Shown: positions 41,863 to 51,242 of the stretch, in pieces | Position numbering within the stretch: position 1 is the stretch's first letter | How the letters are laid out: every line of letters starts with the position of its first letter | Origin: Corythucha ciliata | Lineage: Eukaryota > Arthropoda > Insecta > Hemiptera > Tingidae | Assembly (NCBI GenBank): GCA_038030265.1 | Contig: CM075941.1 | Span: 39,494,164-39,558,163, forward strand | DNA: 64,000 nt | Reading direction: 5' to 3' | The notes under the pieces: model-generated | Database searches by the model: none | Seen by the model: the letters and a program-made list of their open reading frames with translations, nothing else | What the model was told of the DNA's origin: nothing | Program-made: the position numbers and the translations under genes

Positions 41863-44800
41863 TTGAACGAATTACCTTACTTTATAATGCCGAAATATAA
41901 TTTGAAAGTATTAATTGATACAGCTAGTACTAAGTCTTTTGTTAATCCTTCAGTAGCAAAACAATTTTTCCCTCTAAAAATTAAGAACGATCCGTTTCAA
42001 GTAACTACGGCACATGGCACTTCTATAGAAAATTCCAGTACACAAATACCTTGTGGCGAGCTGTTTAAAAGAAGAAATTTGAACTTAAAATTTTTCATTT
42101 TTAAATTCCATGATTACTTCGATTTACTTTTAGGACTAGATAACCTTAAGCTTTTGAACGCGAATATCAACCTAATTGAGAACAGTTTAATTACCCCGCA
42201 AGTAACATTACCGGTGCATTTCTATCAAGTATCACGCTCAGAAATTTTTGAAATCGAAGCAAGAACATTCCAAAGAACCAAAATAAAAATTAAAAATATT
42301 AAAGATGGAGTAGGAATTATACCTTACATGAAAATCGGAAATATTGAAATTCCAGAAAGTGTAGTAAAAGTTGAAAATTATGAGGCCTATTGTGCCATGC
42401 TTAACCCAAGTGAAAGTAAGAGAAAAATCAAAATGATTCGACCGTTAGTATTAGAAGAAATAAATGTAAGTTTTAAAGATAAGGAAAATAATAATTTCAA
42501 TATGCATTTCTCTGAGAAGGTTGACTTGGACACATCAAAACTAAGACTAGACCATTTAAATAATGAAGAAAAAAGGGAAATTTTGAAATTAGTAAAAGAA
42601 TTTTCGGATATTTTCCAGACCGAAGGTAATCCCCTCACTTTTACCAATAAAGTTAAACATCAAATTAGAACAACAGACGAGACTCCCCTATACACCAGAC
42701 CTTATAGATACCCTCAAGTGTACAAAGAGGAAATCAGTAAACAAATTAACGAAATGCTCGACCAAAATATTATTCGCCCCTCAAACTCACCCTGGAACTC
42801 CCCATTGGTAGTAGTCCCCAAAAAATTAGATGCATCAGGGCGGAGAAAATTTAGAATTTGCTGTGACTTTAGAAAACTCAACGAAAAGACAATAGACGAC
42901 AAGTACCCTCTTCCCAATATCACAGACATTTTAGACAAATTAGGTAAAAGCCAGTATTTCACTACAATCGATTTAGCTTCCGGGTTCCATCAGATTGAAA
43001 TGCATGAGGACAGCATTGAAAAAACGGCTTTCAGCACGGAGCAGGGCCATTATGAGTACTTAAGGATGCCCTTTGGATTGAAGGGAGCACCACCTAGCTT
43101 TCAAAGGGTCATGGACAACATATTAAGAGGAATACAAAACGAATCTTGCCTAGTGTACATGGATGACATCATATGTTACAGCACTAGCCTGCAGGAACAC
43201 TTGGTCAGGTTAAGACAAATCTTTGAAAGGTTAAGGGAAGCCAATATGAAAGTTCAATTAGACAAAACAGAATTTTTAAGGAAAGAAGTGGCTTTCCTGG
43301 GACATGTCGTAACACCGGAAGGTGTCAAACCAAATAAAGACAAAATAAAAGCTATCACAGACTACCCAATACCGAAAACCACAAAAGAAATTAAAGGGTT
43401 TCTTGGCCTAATTGGCTATTATAGGCGCTTTATCCCTAACTTAGCTGCCATAACTAAACCCCTAACTAAAAGATTGAAAAAGGGAGCTAAAATCAACGTG
43501 GGTGACTTAGATTATCTGGAAGCTTTTGAAACATGCAAAAATTTACTGATCAATGACCCCATCTTACAATATCCCGAATTTGATAAAATATTCCACTTAA
43601 CAACAGACGCTTCCAACTTCGCAATTGGAGCAATTCTCAGTCAGCCTCATAAGGGAGGTGACTTGCCTGTTGCTTTCGCGAGTCGCACACTCAATGAATC
43701 AGAAGAAAAACTGTCCACAATAGAAAAGGAATTGCTAGCCGTGGTTTGGGCAGTCAAATATTTCAGACCTTATCTGTACGGTAGAAAGTTCAAGATTTTT
43801 ACTGATCACAAACCCCTACAGTGGCTATTTTCTATTAAAGAGCCAAATTCAAAATTATTTAGGTGGAGGTTGAAATTAGAAGAGTACGATTACGAGACCT
43901 GTTACAAAAAAGGCTCTACCAATACCAATGCAGATGCCCTATCCAGAATTCAACTCAATATGGTAGAGACAGAGGACGCAGATGAAATAATTAATGAACT
44001 AGTAACGGGATTTTTTAACGAAAACCCCTCGTTAGACGACAATCCACCACAAGACGACGGACACTCTCTATTAGTAAATATAGACGAAAGCGACGGAATT
44101 AGTGACTCCGACGTGACAATACATTCGAATGGAGAAGGAAACACAATTATATCCATTCCAATAAGTGAAACCCCTGTCAATCATGGAAATCATCAAGTAA
44201 TTATTTCAGTAGTGGCAACAACCCCTAAAAAACCTAAAATCATTGAACTGTTCAAATCAAAAATTAGAATTCTTGTTGAATTTTCAGAAAATAATCTAGA
44301 GCAAGAATTGGTCCAATTCGTTAAAGAAATGATAGTCCCAAAGACTAAATACTCGTTGTACTTCACAACGGATATTTATGAGCAATTCACTAACCTTATG
44401 GTAAAACACTTTAAGACCTCAGAAATAAATTTCACGAAATGCACGACTAAATTGCTAGATGTAGACGACGACAAAGAAATGGAAGATATAGTAAAAAATT
44501 ACCATGAGGGCAAAACCAATCATAGAGGAATTGCAGAAACCTATAGTAAAATTAAAAGGGTTTACTTTTGGCCTAATCAAAAAAAGACCATCCAAGATTT
44601 TATTAATCAGTGCGAAATTTGTTTGGCATGTAAATATGACCGAAGACCAATTCAAACAAAATATAATATAACACCGACACCCTCGCGTCCTTTCGAAATT
44701 TTACATATAGACAAATTAACCCTACAAGGTTCTAAATTTTTGACAATTATTGACAAATTCTCACGGTACGCGCAAGCTTACCCAGTATCTTCATCTAATA

Positions 44801-45591
44801 GTATAGAAGTAGTGAAAGCTCTAATGAAATATTTTTCTCATCACGGTGTTCCAGACCTAATAGTGTCGGACAATGGGACTGAACTAAATTGCAACATGAT
44901 AAAGGAACTTATGGCCCTACATAAAATCAAAATTCATTTTATTAGTAGTCAACACCCTGAATCAAACGGGCCAATCGAAAGATTCCACTCTACTCTAATA
45001 GAACACATACGAATATTGAATAATCAAGAAGAATATAAGAAAGAAACCATTTCCTCCAAGGTCAATTATGCCCTTATAGCGTACAATAATAGCATTCACT
45101 CAGCAACCAATTTCACTCCTTTCGAAATCATTAATGGTCATGTTAATAACAATTGTGTAGTTGACATTAACATAGACCATCAGCTAACGAATAATTATCT
45201 ACAGAATCACAAAGAAAAGATACAAATACTTTACAATGAAATACAGGAAAAAGACCGGGCAAACAAGGAAAAGGTGACTGATAAAAGAAATTCCTCTAGA
45301 GAAGAAATTAAGGAAATACCAAGAGAAGTTTACGTTAAAAACAAGCAATTCCAAAGCAAGACTAAAAACAGGTACAATAAAGAGACTGTTATCAATACCA
45401 ATAAAGACAGAAACACCGCTACCATACAACCTAGACACCATAACACGATAGAAAAAATTCATATGTCCAACGTTAAAAGACCACGGAAACCACCAGACAA
45501 ACAAAACACAGACTCAAATCGGCAAACTGACCAGGAATCCAACGTTTCAGGGCCCTCTGGACTGCAGCCGCAGCCGCAGGTTCCACCATAA
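41863..45591 (+). CDS. pol: Errantivirus Pol (protease, RT, RNase H, integrase)
   Basis: 1242 codons counted from an internal ATG; the true product starts by frameshift from gag. Protease: LIDTASTKSFV at about 18. Reverse transcriptase about 250-480: WNSPLVVVPKK, FRICCDFRKLNEKT, FTTIDLASGFHQIEM, MPFGLKGAPPSFQRVMD and the catalytic YMDDIICYS at about 432. RNase H: TTDASNFAIGAIL, STIEKELLAVVWA and TDHKPLQWL. Integrase: zinc domain at about 880-925 (YHEGKTNHRG..CEICLAC) and DDE residues in HIDKLTL (~949), SDNGTEL (~1003) and GPIERFH (~1038). All catalytic motifs are present and there is no stop. Confidence 0.95.
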   Translation: MNELPYFIMPKYNLKVLIDTASTKSFVNPSVAKQFFPLKIKNDPFQVTTAHGTSIENSSTQIPCGELFKRRNLNLKFFIFKFHDYFDLLLGLDNLKLLNANINLIENSLITPQVTLPVHFYQVSRSEIFEIEARTFQRTKIKIKNIKDGVGIIPYMKIGNIEIPESVVKVENYEAYCAMLNPSESKRKIKMIRPLVLEEINVSFKDKENNNFNMHFSEKVDLDTSKLRLDHLNNEEKREILKLVKEFSDIFQTEGNPLTFTNKVKHQIRTTDETPLYTRPYRYPQVYKEEISKQINEMLDQNIIRPSNSPWNSPLVVVPKKLDASGRRKFRICCDFRKLNEKTIDDKYPLPNITDILDKLGKSQYFTTIDLASGFHQIEMHEDSIEKTAFSTEQGHYEYLRMPFGLKGAPPSFQRVMDNILRGIQNESCLVYMDDIICYSTSLQEHLVRLRQIFERLREANMKVQLDKTEFLRKEVAFLGHVVTPEGVKPNKDKIKAITDYPIPKTTKEIKGFLGLIGYYRRFIPNLAAITKPLTKRLKKGAKINVGDLDYLEAFETCKNLLINDPILQYPEFDKIFHLTTDASNFAIGAILSQPHKGGDLPVAFASRTLNESEEKLSTIEKELLAVVWAVKYFRPYLYGRKFKIFTDHKPLQWLFSIKEPNSKLFRWRLKLEEYDYETCYKKGSTNTNADALSRIQLNMVETEDADEIINELVTGFFNENPSLDDNPPQDDGHSLLVNIDESDGISDSDVTIHSNGEGNTIISIPISETPVNHGNHQVIISVVATTPKKPKIIELFKSKIRILVEFSENNLEQELVQFVKEMIVPKTKYSLYFTTDIYEQFTNLMVKHFKTSEINFTKCTTKLLDVDDDKEMEDIVKNYHEGKTNHRGIAETYSKIKRVYFWPNQKKTIQDFINQCEICLACKYDRRPIQTKYNITPTPSRPFEILHIDKLTLQGSKFLTIIDKFSRYAQAYPVSSSNSIEVVKALMKYFSHHGVPDLIVSDNGTELNCNMIKELMALHKIKIHFISSQHPESNGPIERFHSTLIEHIRILNNQEEYKKETISSKVNYALIAYNNSIHSATNFTPFEIINGHVNNNCVVDINIDHQLTNNYLQNHKEKIQILYNEIQEKDRANKEKVTDKRNSSREEIKEIPREVYVKNKQFQSKTKNRYNKETVINTNKDRNTATIQPRHHNTIEKIHMSNVKRPRKPPDKQNTDSNRQTDQESNVSGPSGLQPQPQVPP

Positions 45592-47174
45592 AGGATGTAA
45601 CGTTCAACCAGGGAGTTCTGCCTATTAAGCTTGGTGATGCTAAACTGACTAATTCAGAACACACGTTCATCCATTACTATGACCTTACACGGTTAACTAG
45701 AGAGTTTAATAGCTTAAAACTTAGATATAAAGATTGGACTAATAAATTAGGAAATTACAACGCTAGCGAATTAGAAGACCATTTCAGATTAACTGACTAT
45801 ATAATAGAAATAATTAAAGATAAGCTAGAGAATATTCTTGGACATAGGAGAAGAAATAAGCGAGGAATATTTAATGGACTAGGCAGCATAGTTAAAATGA
45901 TCACGGGCAATTTGGATGCAGCTGATGAAAAAAGGTATGACCAATTTATAATTCACGCCAAAGAAAACGAAGTAAATATTCAGAAACAGTTAGAATCTCA
46001 ATTGTCAATTAATAATAACCTGATAGAAAAATTCAATGATACCGTTCAACGAATTCAATTCAATAATCAAGAAATTAAGCATAAACTGTTAGACACAGGA
46101 ATCATACTGCAAGCCAACTCACTAAAAGCAAACATAGCCTCTATCAAAGAAATTTTGAATAACATACAAATAGTTTACAACTCCATATTAAGCGTGGTAC
46201 AAGACATCGAAAATGCGTTAACTTTTTGCAAACTTGGTATTATGCATCCAAGCATAATTAGTACTCAGCAACTGTTCCTCGAAATAGAAAAAATCAAGAA
46301 GTATTACCCAGGAAAACTTCCCCAAGAAATAAAATATGAAACAATTATCGATTTAGAAGCCTTAATGAAAATTCACTGTTCCGTTAATCCTTCCCAAATT
46401 ACATTCTTCTTATCCCTACCCATTACTACGACAGATCAATTTGAACTATACTACTTGCACTCAATACCAACCTTGTCCCAGAGAAATTACGTCACCCTGG
46501 TCCCTCAATTTCAATACCTTTTGAAAAATAAAAACAACTCATCCATAAAACCGTTAAAAAACAACTGTATCATGGTTGGAGAATACTTGTGTTCCAACTT
46601 TAATGTTGCAAATGATAAAGCTTTGTGCGAGAAGGAAATTCTTAGCTCGGGAGGCACCCAAAATTGTATCATTGTAAATTTAGAAATTCAGGACAATGAG
46701 ATAACCATTATCCCCGAAATTAATCAATATCTAGGTATTTTTATTAAAAGCGAAATGATCGAAATTAAATCACCCAAAGGCAGTGAAATCAAAGAAATGA
46801 AAGGCATCTACCTGATAGAAACAGGCGAAGACAAAATTTACTTTAGAAATGAACTTTTAATCTCCAATTCTTCCTCTAGAGGTCAGCCACGAATTATACC
46901 AAATATAGAACTTTCTAATGAGCACTATCAAACCCCAAATCTCTCAATCCATTTCAAAGATGTAAATCTCCGTCAAATCAAACTTAATAGACTGCAGTAC
47001 GTTAAAACCTTCGACTCTACTCATATCATAGTGCCTAGTTTATGGACAATTCTTTTGTACTCTGTTGTAATTGCGATAACTTTTATTCTTATCATAAGGA
47101 AATATGGACTTTGTATAAAAGGAACTAGTAATGTAGGGCCTGGCATGCACCTTCCAGGGGATGCCAAACTCTAA
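45585..47174 (+). CDS. env: Errantivirus Env (baculovirus F-like)
   Basis: The frame is open from 45531 to 47174 and the first ATG within it is at 45897, but recognisable Env extends upstream to about 45590 (KDVTFNQG). Errantivirus env is made from a spliced RNA, and a CCGCAG at 45575-45580 is a plausible acceptor, so the start codon probably comes from an upstream exon. A furin-type RRRNKR site at about 45861-45878 is followed by GIFNGLGSIVK, the fusion-peptide region of the F-like family. A long coiled-coil-like region follows, and a transmembrane segment (ILLYSVVIAITFILII) sits near the C-terminus with a short tail. No stop or frameshift is visible. Role: membrane fusion glycoprotein. Confidence 0.88.
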   Translation, partial: TIKDVTFNQGVLPIKLGDAKLTNSEHTFIHYYDLTRLTREFNSLKLRYKDWTNKLGNYNASELEDHFRLTDYIIEIIKDKLENILGHRRRNKRGIFNGLGSIVKMITGNLDAADEKRYDQFIIHAKENEVNIQKQLESQLSINNNLIEKFNDTVQRIQFNNQEIKHKLLDTGIILQANSLKANIASIKEILNNIQIVYNSILSVVQDIENALTFCKLGIMHPSIISTQQLFLEIEKIKKYYPGKLPQEIKYETIIDLEALMKIHCSVNPSQITFFLSLPITTTDQFELYYLHSIPTLSQRNYVTLVPQFQYLLKNKNNSSIKPLKNNCIMVGEYLCSNFNVANDKALCEKEILSSGGTQNCIIVNLEIQDNEITIIPEINQYLGIFIKSEMIEIKSPKGSEIKEMKGIYLIETGEDKIYFRNELLISNSSSRGQPRIIPNIELSNEHYQTPNLSIHFKDVNLRQIKLNRLQYVKTFDSTHIIVPSLWTILLYSVVIAITFILIIRKYGLCIKGTSNVGPGMHLPGDAKL

Positions 47175-47183
47175 GGGTGGAGG

Positions 47184-47422
47184 AGATATGTTATGGGGTA
47201 GATCAGAATAATTGGTAGAATAAGCATAGTGTAAGCAATATTATGTTACTAGATTAAGAGGGGGGAATTTCAGAGGAAGAGAAAAGAAAGAAAGCAGTGG
47301 CAGTCTCGGGCGAGAGTTAATTGTATTCACATCGGGAAAATCTGTTCAAGTTATTAATTTGTAGTTTGGTGAAAATAAAAGTGTTTTTTAAAAAACGTTT
47401 TTTACGGACCCTAAACATATCT
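47184..47422 (+). repeat. 3' LTR of the errantivirus
   Basis: 239 bp, preceded by a purine-rich tract and followed by the TTTA target duplication. Confidence 0.92.
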
Positions 47423-47446
47423 TTTATGTATTATACAAGACGCTCT

Positions 47447-47806
47447 CCTCAGCTGTTGAATTGCTCGTTTTGGATCGCCAGTTCGCATCACAACGGACCA
47501 AGGACCGCAATTCGAAACTCAGTTGTTCCGCGCTCTCGGAAGATCGTTCGGTACGCATCGGAGTCGAACGACGAGCTATCACCCCAACCCCAACGGTTTG
47601 GTAGAACGATTTCATCGCCAACTCAAAGCAGCTATAATGTGTCATACTGGAATGACATGGCTCCAGGCGCTACCCATCGTCTTGCTCGGCATCCGAAATT
47701 CGTTTCGCAAAGATCTTAAAGCCTCTCCAGCTGAACTCGTCTTTGGCGAATTTTCACGCCTTCCAGGAGAATTTATCACTCCTCCCACTTCTCCTCCGAT
47801 CTTCTA
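47447..47806 (+). pseudogene. Ty3/gypsy integrase fragment
   Basis: Frames in this interval carry the second half of a retroviral-type integrase: IARFGSPVRITTDQGPQFE (second catalytic Asp), TTSYHPNPNGLVERFHRQL (catalytic Glu) and MTWLQALPIVLLGIRNSFR, then ELVFGEFSRLPGEF. There is a stop before IARFG and a frameshift between the two catalytic residues. It directly follows the few codons of RdRp relic at 47423-47446, so the viral copy is joined to retroelement DNA. Confidence 0.85.
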
Positions 47807-47838
47807 AAACGGTATCGATATTTTCCGAGGTTTAAAAA

Positions 47839-48772
47839 ATGGCAGAGCTCAACAGACTCCAGCTGGCCCTCCCAACCATCAACGGGAACCTTGAAGTGGG
47901 TCTAGCAGTTGGTATAGACGAGGGCCTCCCACAGGACCACAAACTTCCCTTGGAAGGTACGGCCACAGTTGCAACTGCTTTATGCATATGCTTATCACTG
48001 GGCAGTTATTAAATTTGCAACAGCGGACACGGTGGCGAGAAGTTTGCTCCGAGAGGCTGCTGCAGGAATAGTTGCATCAGGTCTGTGTTGCAGAGTGGGC
48101 AACGACATGGACGGGGATTGGAGAGTCGGGCCCGATGATACGGTTGTTATCCCAGAAGCTGTTCCAGAAGTTTCACTATCGAATGCCGACCTGATCCTGG
48201 GGCAGTAACAATCGGTATTGCCACAAAAGCCAACTTTTGGCTCATGAATCACCACACAGGAGCAAGGCACAGCCTCGGGTTATGTAGCCAAGGTGTTAGA
48301 AGCACTCTTTCCCGGAAGGTATGGACCTGCATTAACGACTGCGGCACACACAATAGGTCATTGGGCTTCAACGTTAGAAGTTCTCAGACTTGCAGGAGTC
48401 GCCAACATCCGCCGGACAATTGCCCAGGCCCCTGCCGCGCACACGACGATCACACTCGGACCAGACGCCATTCTGCGGTTCACGGGCATGCCCGCTGGAA
48501 CCCATCGACTTCAAATTGCATATGAAGCAGCAAAGGGACTAATCGGGGGCAACCTTGTTATTTACTGCCCTTTCCCCGCAGATTTCGTTAACTTGCCACA
48601 AGCTAGGGCAGCAGTGATGGCTAATCCGGCTGGGCATCATGTTGGGGCAAGGTACCTAACTGGGGAACCACGAGTTGTCTATTCAGACAATGATTATGAA
48701 TCTTATCTCGGTCAGTTGGGCACATTCCTACAGAAGTTATTTCCTCATTCGACGTTGTCAAAGAAGTTCTAA
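47839..48772 (+). pseudogene. Unidentified coding relic, possible viral capsid
   Basis: An ATG at 47839 opens a ~55-codon Leu/Gly/Ala-rich frame (MAELNRLQLALPTINGNL). After a frameshift near 47970 it continues as 79 codons to 48208, then after another shift as 159 codons to 48772. Codon use and residue composition are alike in all three parts (Ala/Gly/Leu/Pro-rich, G+C near 50%), so one broken gene is likely. It has no motif of retroelement, transposase or common host protein that I know. A coat protein of a dsRNA or similar RNA virus is a guess based on composition and on virus relics nearby. Confidence 0.4.
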
Positions 48773-48774
48773 AA

Positions 48775-49234
48775 AAGACACCAACAGGGTTGTTGACCTG
48801 AATAGAAGCCGTAGCCGACTCTTTCCTACAACAGACATGCAAGTCAGCTATGATCGTGGGGCGCCCGAGGACGAGGCTTTGTCATGCACAACAGACGTGG
48901 TAAAATTAAACTCAATCACTACTTTAAAATTAAACTAAAATACTACGCGAAAAAATGTCAAATGTAAGTGTTTGCCATTGATAAATTCTATTAGGTATGG
49001 GAAAAGTATAACACACAACTTTCAGAAAATTTCTAATTCACCTCTAAGGCTGATGAGAGGCACCGGGAATGGGCCCGAAATGCATTCATTAAAAAAAAAA
49101 CACCACGGCTGTATTTTTCAATAAAGTTTATGGTCCATAACACAAATTTCTGGTGAAGGGGCATACCCAAAATGAGGTTAGACTTGATGCATTCTGTAAT
49201 AGAAAAGCAAGTTAGCTGATCAAAAAAAGCAGGC
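48775..49234. other. No supported gene
   Basis: Coding-like composition of the preceding relic fades by about 48900. A/T-rich afterwards. Confidence 0.4.
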
Positions 49235-49440
49235 CCCATCTATGTTCCCTCGCAGTATGTTCAAATCATTAGAGATGCCAAAAAGATCCCCCCCCCCCAT
49301 TTTATAGAATTGAGGAGTTCGCTTATGATGATTTCATCGACTTCAAGGATCTGTCTGAAAAACTGGTCGCAATTTCAATACAAATACAGAGGGGAAACAA
49401 TTCACCCTTCATCCATCATCATCATTGAACATTGTGGTCA
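49235..49440 (+). pseudogene. GQNxN-type transposase C-terminal fragment
   Basis: Reading near 49241 gives a YVPSQYVQIIRDAKK segment and then, after a 10-base C run that shifts the frame, YDDFIDFKDLSEKL. This pattern resembles the region after the catalytic core of the transposase family seen at 12256-13005. Short and broken. Confidence 0.35.
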
Positions 49441-49499
49441 TAAATTGAACAACGGTACCCATACGTCAACCTCTATCTCGAACTCTGATTTGTGACGTG

Positions 49500-50394
49500 T
49501 ACTTGATGTTATATGCAATACAAGTATTCTTTGCTTTGAACGGATACCCCCACTGCCACGCGAAAGTGTTTGTGGTTGGTTATTTCGTTCCATATTTCCA
49601 TGAAAGCGAATCAACAAGTGCGCCCGTCGCGTGAGTTATCATTCATCAAGCCTCGACTTCAATGGAGCTTCAAATCCAACCCGAGGACGTCACGGACAGT
49701 TTCAGAATTGGGAAGTCACAGTAAAGCCAGCAGAACAAGCTTCACCCTCTTCGAAAAGAGTTCCGTACGGTTCACATAAAAATGAATAAATGAACGGGAG
49801 GGTGCAATTGAGAGGAACGGACATCTTCTTTGACGAAGACTTCCCGATAGAAATCCGGGATCAAGGGGGAAAAGAGAGGATTCAACGAAACCGGACGAAA
49901 GATGGCTGCAAAGAAGGAAGTTGTTGTGGATATTTCGAATAAGGGCGCGCCGGTTCCGTGTTCTCCAGACTCAGTGCATGTGACACTGCGCGGCAGTTGT
50001 ATAGGGCAGGAAGTTCACGTATTCAAGACCTGCAAGAATGATACCACAGATGCAAACCAATTGATTCTTGAATCGTGAAAGATTTATTCTTCAAGAAATA
50101 TTATAATGTGTCCATTTATTGCAAAACAAAACCATCATTTTTGAATTTTATCGTAAGTTTTTATTTCGTATTGGCAATTTTTTTTAATTGCCTTTTTTTT
50201 AATTGTCATTTTTCGCTGTAAATTACTATTTAATGTTTATTCGAGAAACATGATCAAAAATAAGCTGTTATAATACAAAAATTATACCTTTAAAAATTCA
50301 AAAACGTAATCTTCGCGAAGAAAAAAGTCCTGGTTCAGAATGACCCCTAGCGGCCTTTCTCGGTAGGCTTAATTCCTGGCCTTTCTAGTGTTAA
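49500..50394. other. No supported gene; possible LINE ORF scrap
   Basis: Near 49795-49870 a short reading (NGRVQLRGTDIFFDEDFP) resembles the end of a non-LTR ORF1-type protein, too short to call. From 50090 the DNA is A/T-rich and noncoding. Confidence 0.3.
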
Positions 50395-51165
50395 AATCCT
50401 CGTTTCGATCGTTGTTGTATCGAGGTTTCGGATAGTCCTTTCCTTAATCCCTTGCATGTCGTTCGCAAAAAAACGGGAGAAGTACGTCCAGTTTTGGATG
50501 CTCGCCTCCTAAATAAGGATTGCTTTTCGAAATATACTTGTTCTCGTACGTTTGAGGAAATAATTAAAGACGGTTATGGTTTTAAGTTCATTTCAACTAT
50601 AGACTTGAGGCAGGCCTTTTTTCATACAAAGTTAGACGAAGATTGTAGACCGTTAACAGCTTTTCGTTATAATCGTGTGACTTTTTTTTGTTTTTTGTTT
50701 TTTTTTTTGTTTTTTTGAGGGTGCGGACTCGGATCTACCGAGCCCGCTGGCGCCTAAGCTCTTGTGGCCCTTTCGCCATACCCTGTGACTCCATCAGCTG
50801 TGCACTTCACACCCGTACTACGCGGGCGTTTCGGTCGATGCGCGGTTTGTCATACGCACACCGCCGTGAACGCCCACACGAAGCCGAGTGAGCCGTGTCA
50901 CAGCTCGCCGCAGCCTTATAGTGTAATGGGCAATAGCTGGATTCGAACCCAGGCCCGCTGGGTTACGAAGCGAGCATTGTATCCATTACACCATCGAGGC
51001 GCGCTAATCGTATGACTTACAATTTTTTAAGCTCACCTTTCGGTTTGAACTCTTCATTGGCCGCACTTGAAAAAACCTTACGTCGACTCATTCCACCGGA
51101 ATTCGATAGACATATAATAAACTTTGTTACGACGTAACTATTTTCTCGAGAGATGATGAAGCCTC
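50395..51165 (+). pseudogene. Degraded Ty3/gypsy RT, family 1 second copy, split by a SINE
   Basis: The DNA matches 17860-18420 closely: LHVVRKKTGEVRPVLDARLLNKD, FISTIDLRQAFFH, LDEDCRPLTAFRYNRV, then (after the SINE) SPFGLNSSLAALEKTLR. This copy keeps about 40 bp missing from the other (LLNKD...CSRTFEE) and lacks a segment before HVVRKK that the other retains. The two are therefore independent deletions of one family. Confidence 0.85.
50671..51017 (-). mobile_element. tRNA-derived SINE
   Basis: About 320 bp flanked by 12-bp target duplications AATCGTGTGACT (50671-50682) and AATCGTATGACT (51006-51017), one mismatch. On the minus strand it begins with a tRNA-like head containing a polymerase III A box (TGGTGTAATGGAT, 50981-50993) and an exact B box (GGTTCGAATCC, 50939-50949), and it ends in an A-rich tail (T-rich run at 50683-50716 on the plus strand). 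The anticodon loop reads CTTCGTAAC, suggesting tRNA-Thr(CGT) ancestry, but the stems are imperfect. It interrupts a gypsy RT. Confidence 0.9.
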
Positions 51166-51242
51166 TAGGATTCACAAGTAAAACATTTCACCGTATGAAA
51201 CTGCTTTCAACGGCAGATTTGCATATTATTTCATTCGGTAAT

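Larger units (their letters stand above)
40088..47422 (+). mobile_element. Complete errantivirus-type gypsy element with gag, pol and env
   Basis: 239-bp LTRs (40088-40326 and 47184-47422) begin AGATATGTT and end AACATATCT and differ at one position. TTTA flanks both sides (40084-40087, 47423-47426). The primer-binding site TGGCGCAGTCGG overlaps the 5' LTR end at 40326. A purine-rich GGGTGGAGG tract precedes the 3' LTR. Three long frames are open: gag, pol (different frame from gag) and env. This is the structure of insect errantiviruses (gypsy, 17.6, ZAM group). One LTR difference implies a recent insertion. Confidence 0.96.

Noticed and set aside
41384..45504. Minus-strand open frames within the errantivirus
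   Set aside because: Shadows of gag, pol and env; no independent support.
50931..51000. A tRNA gene on the minus strand
   Set aside because: B box is exact, but the T and acceptor stems do not pair properly and the whole unit has an A-rich tail and target duplication, so it is the head of a SINE.
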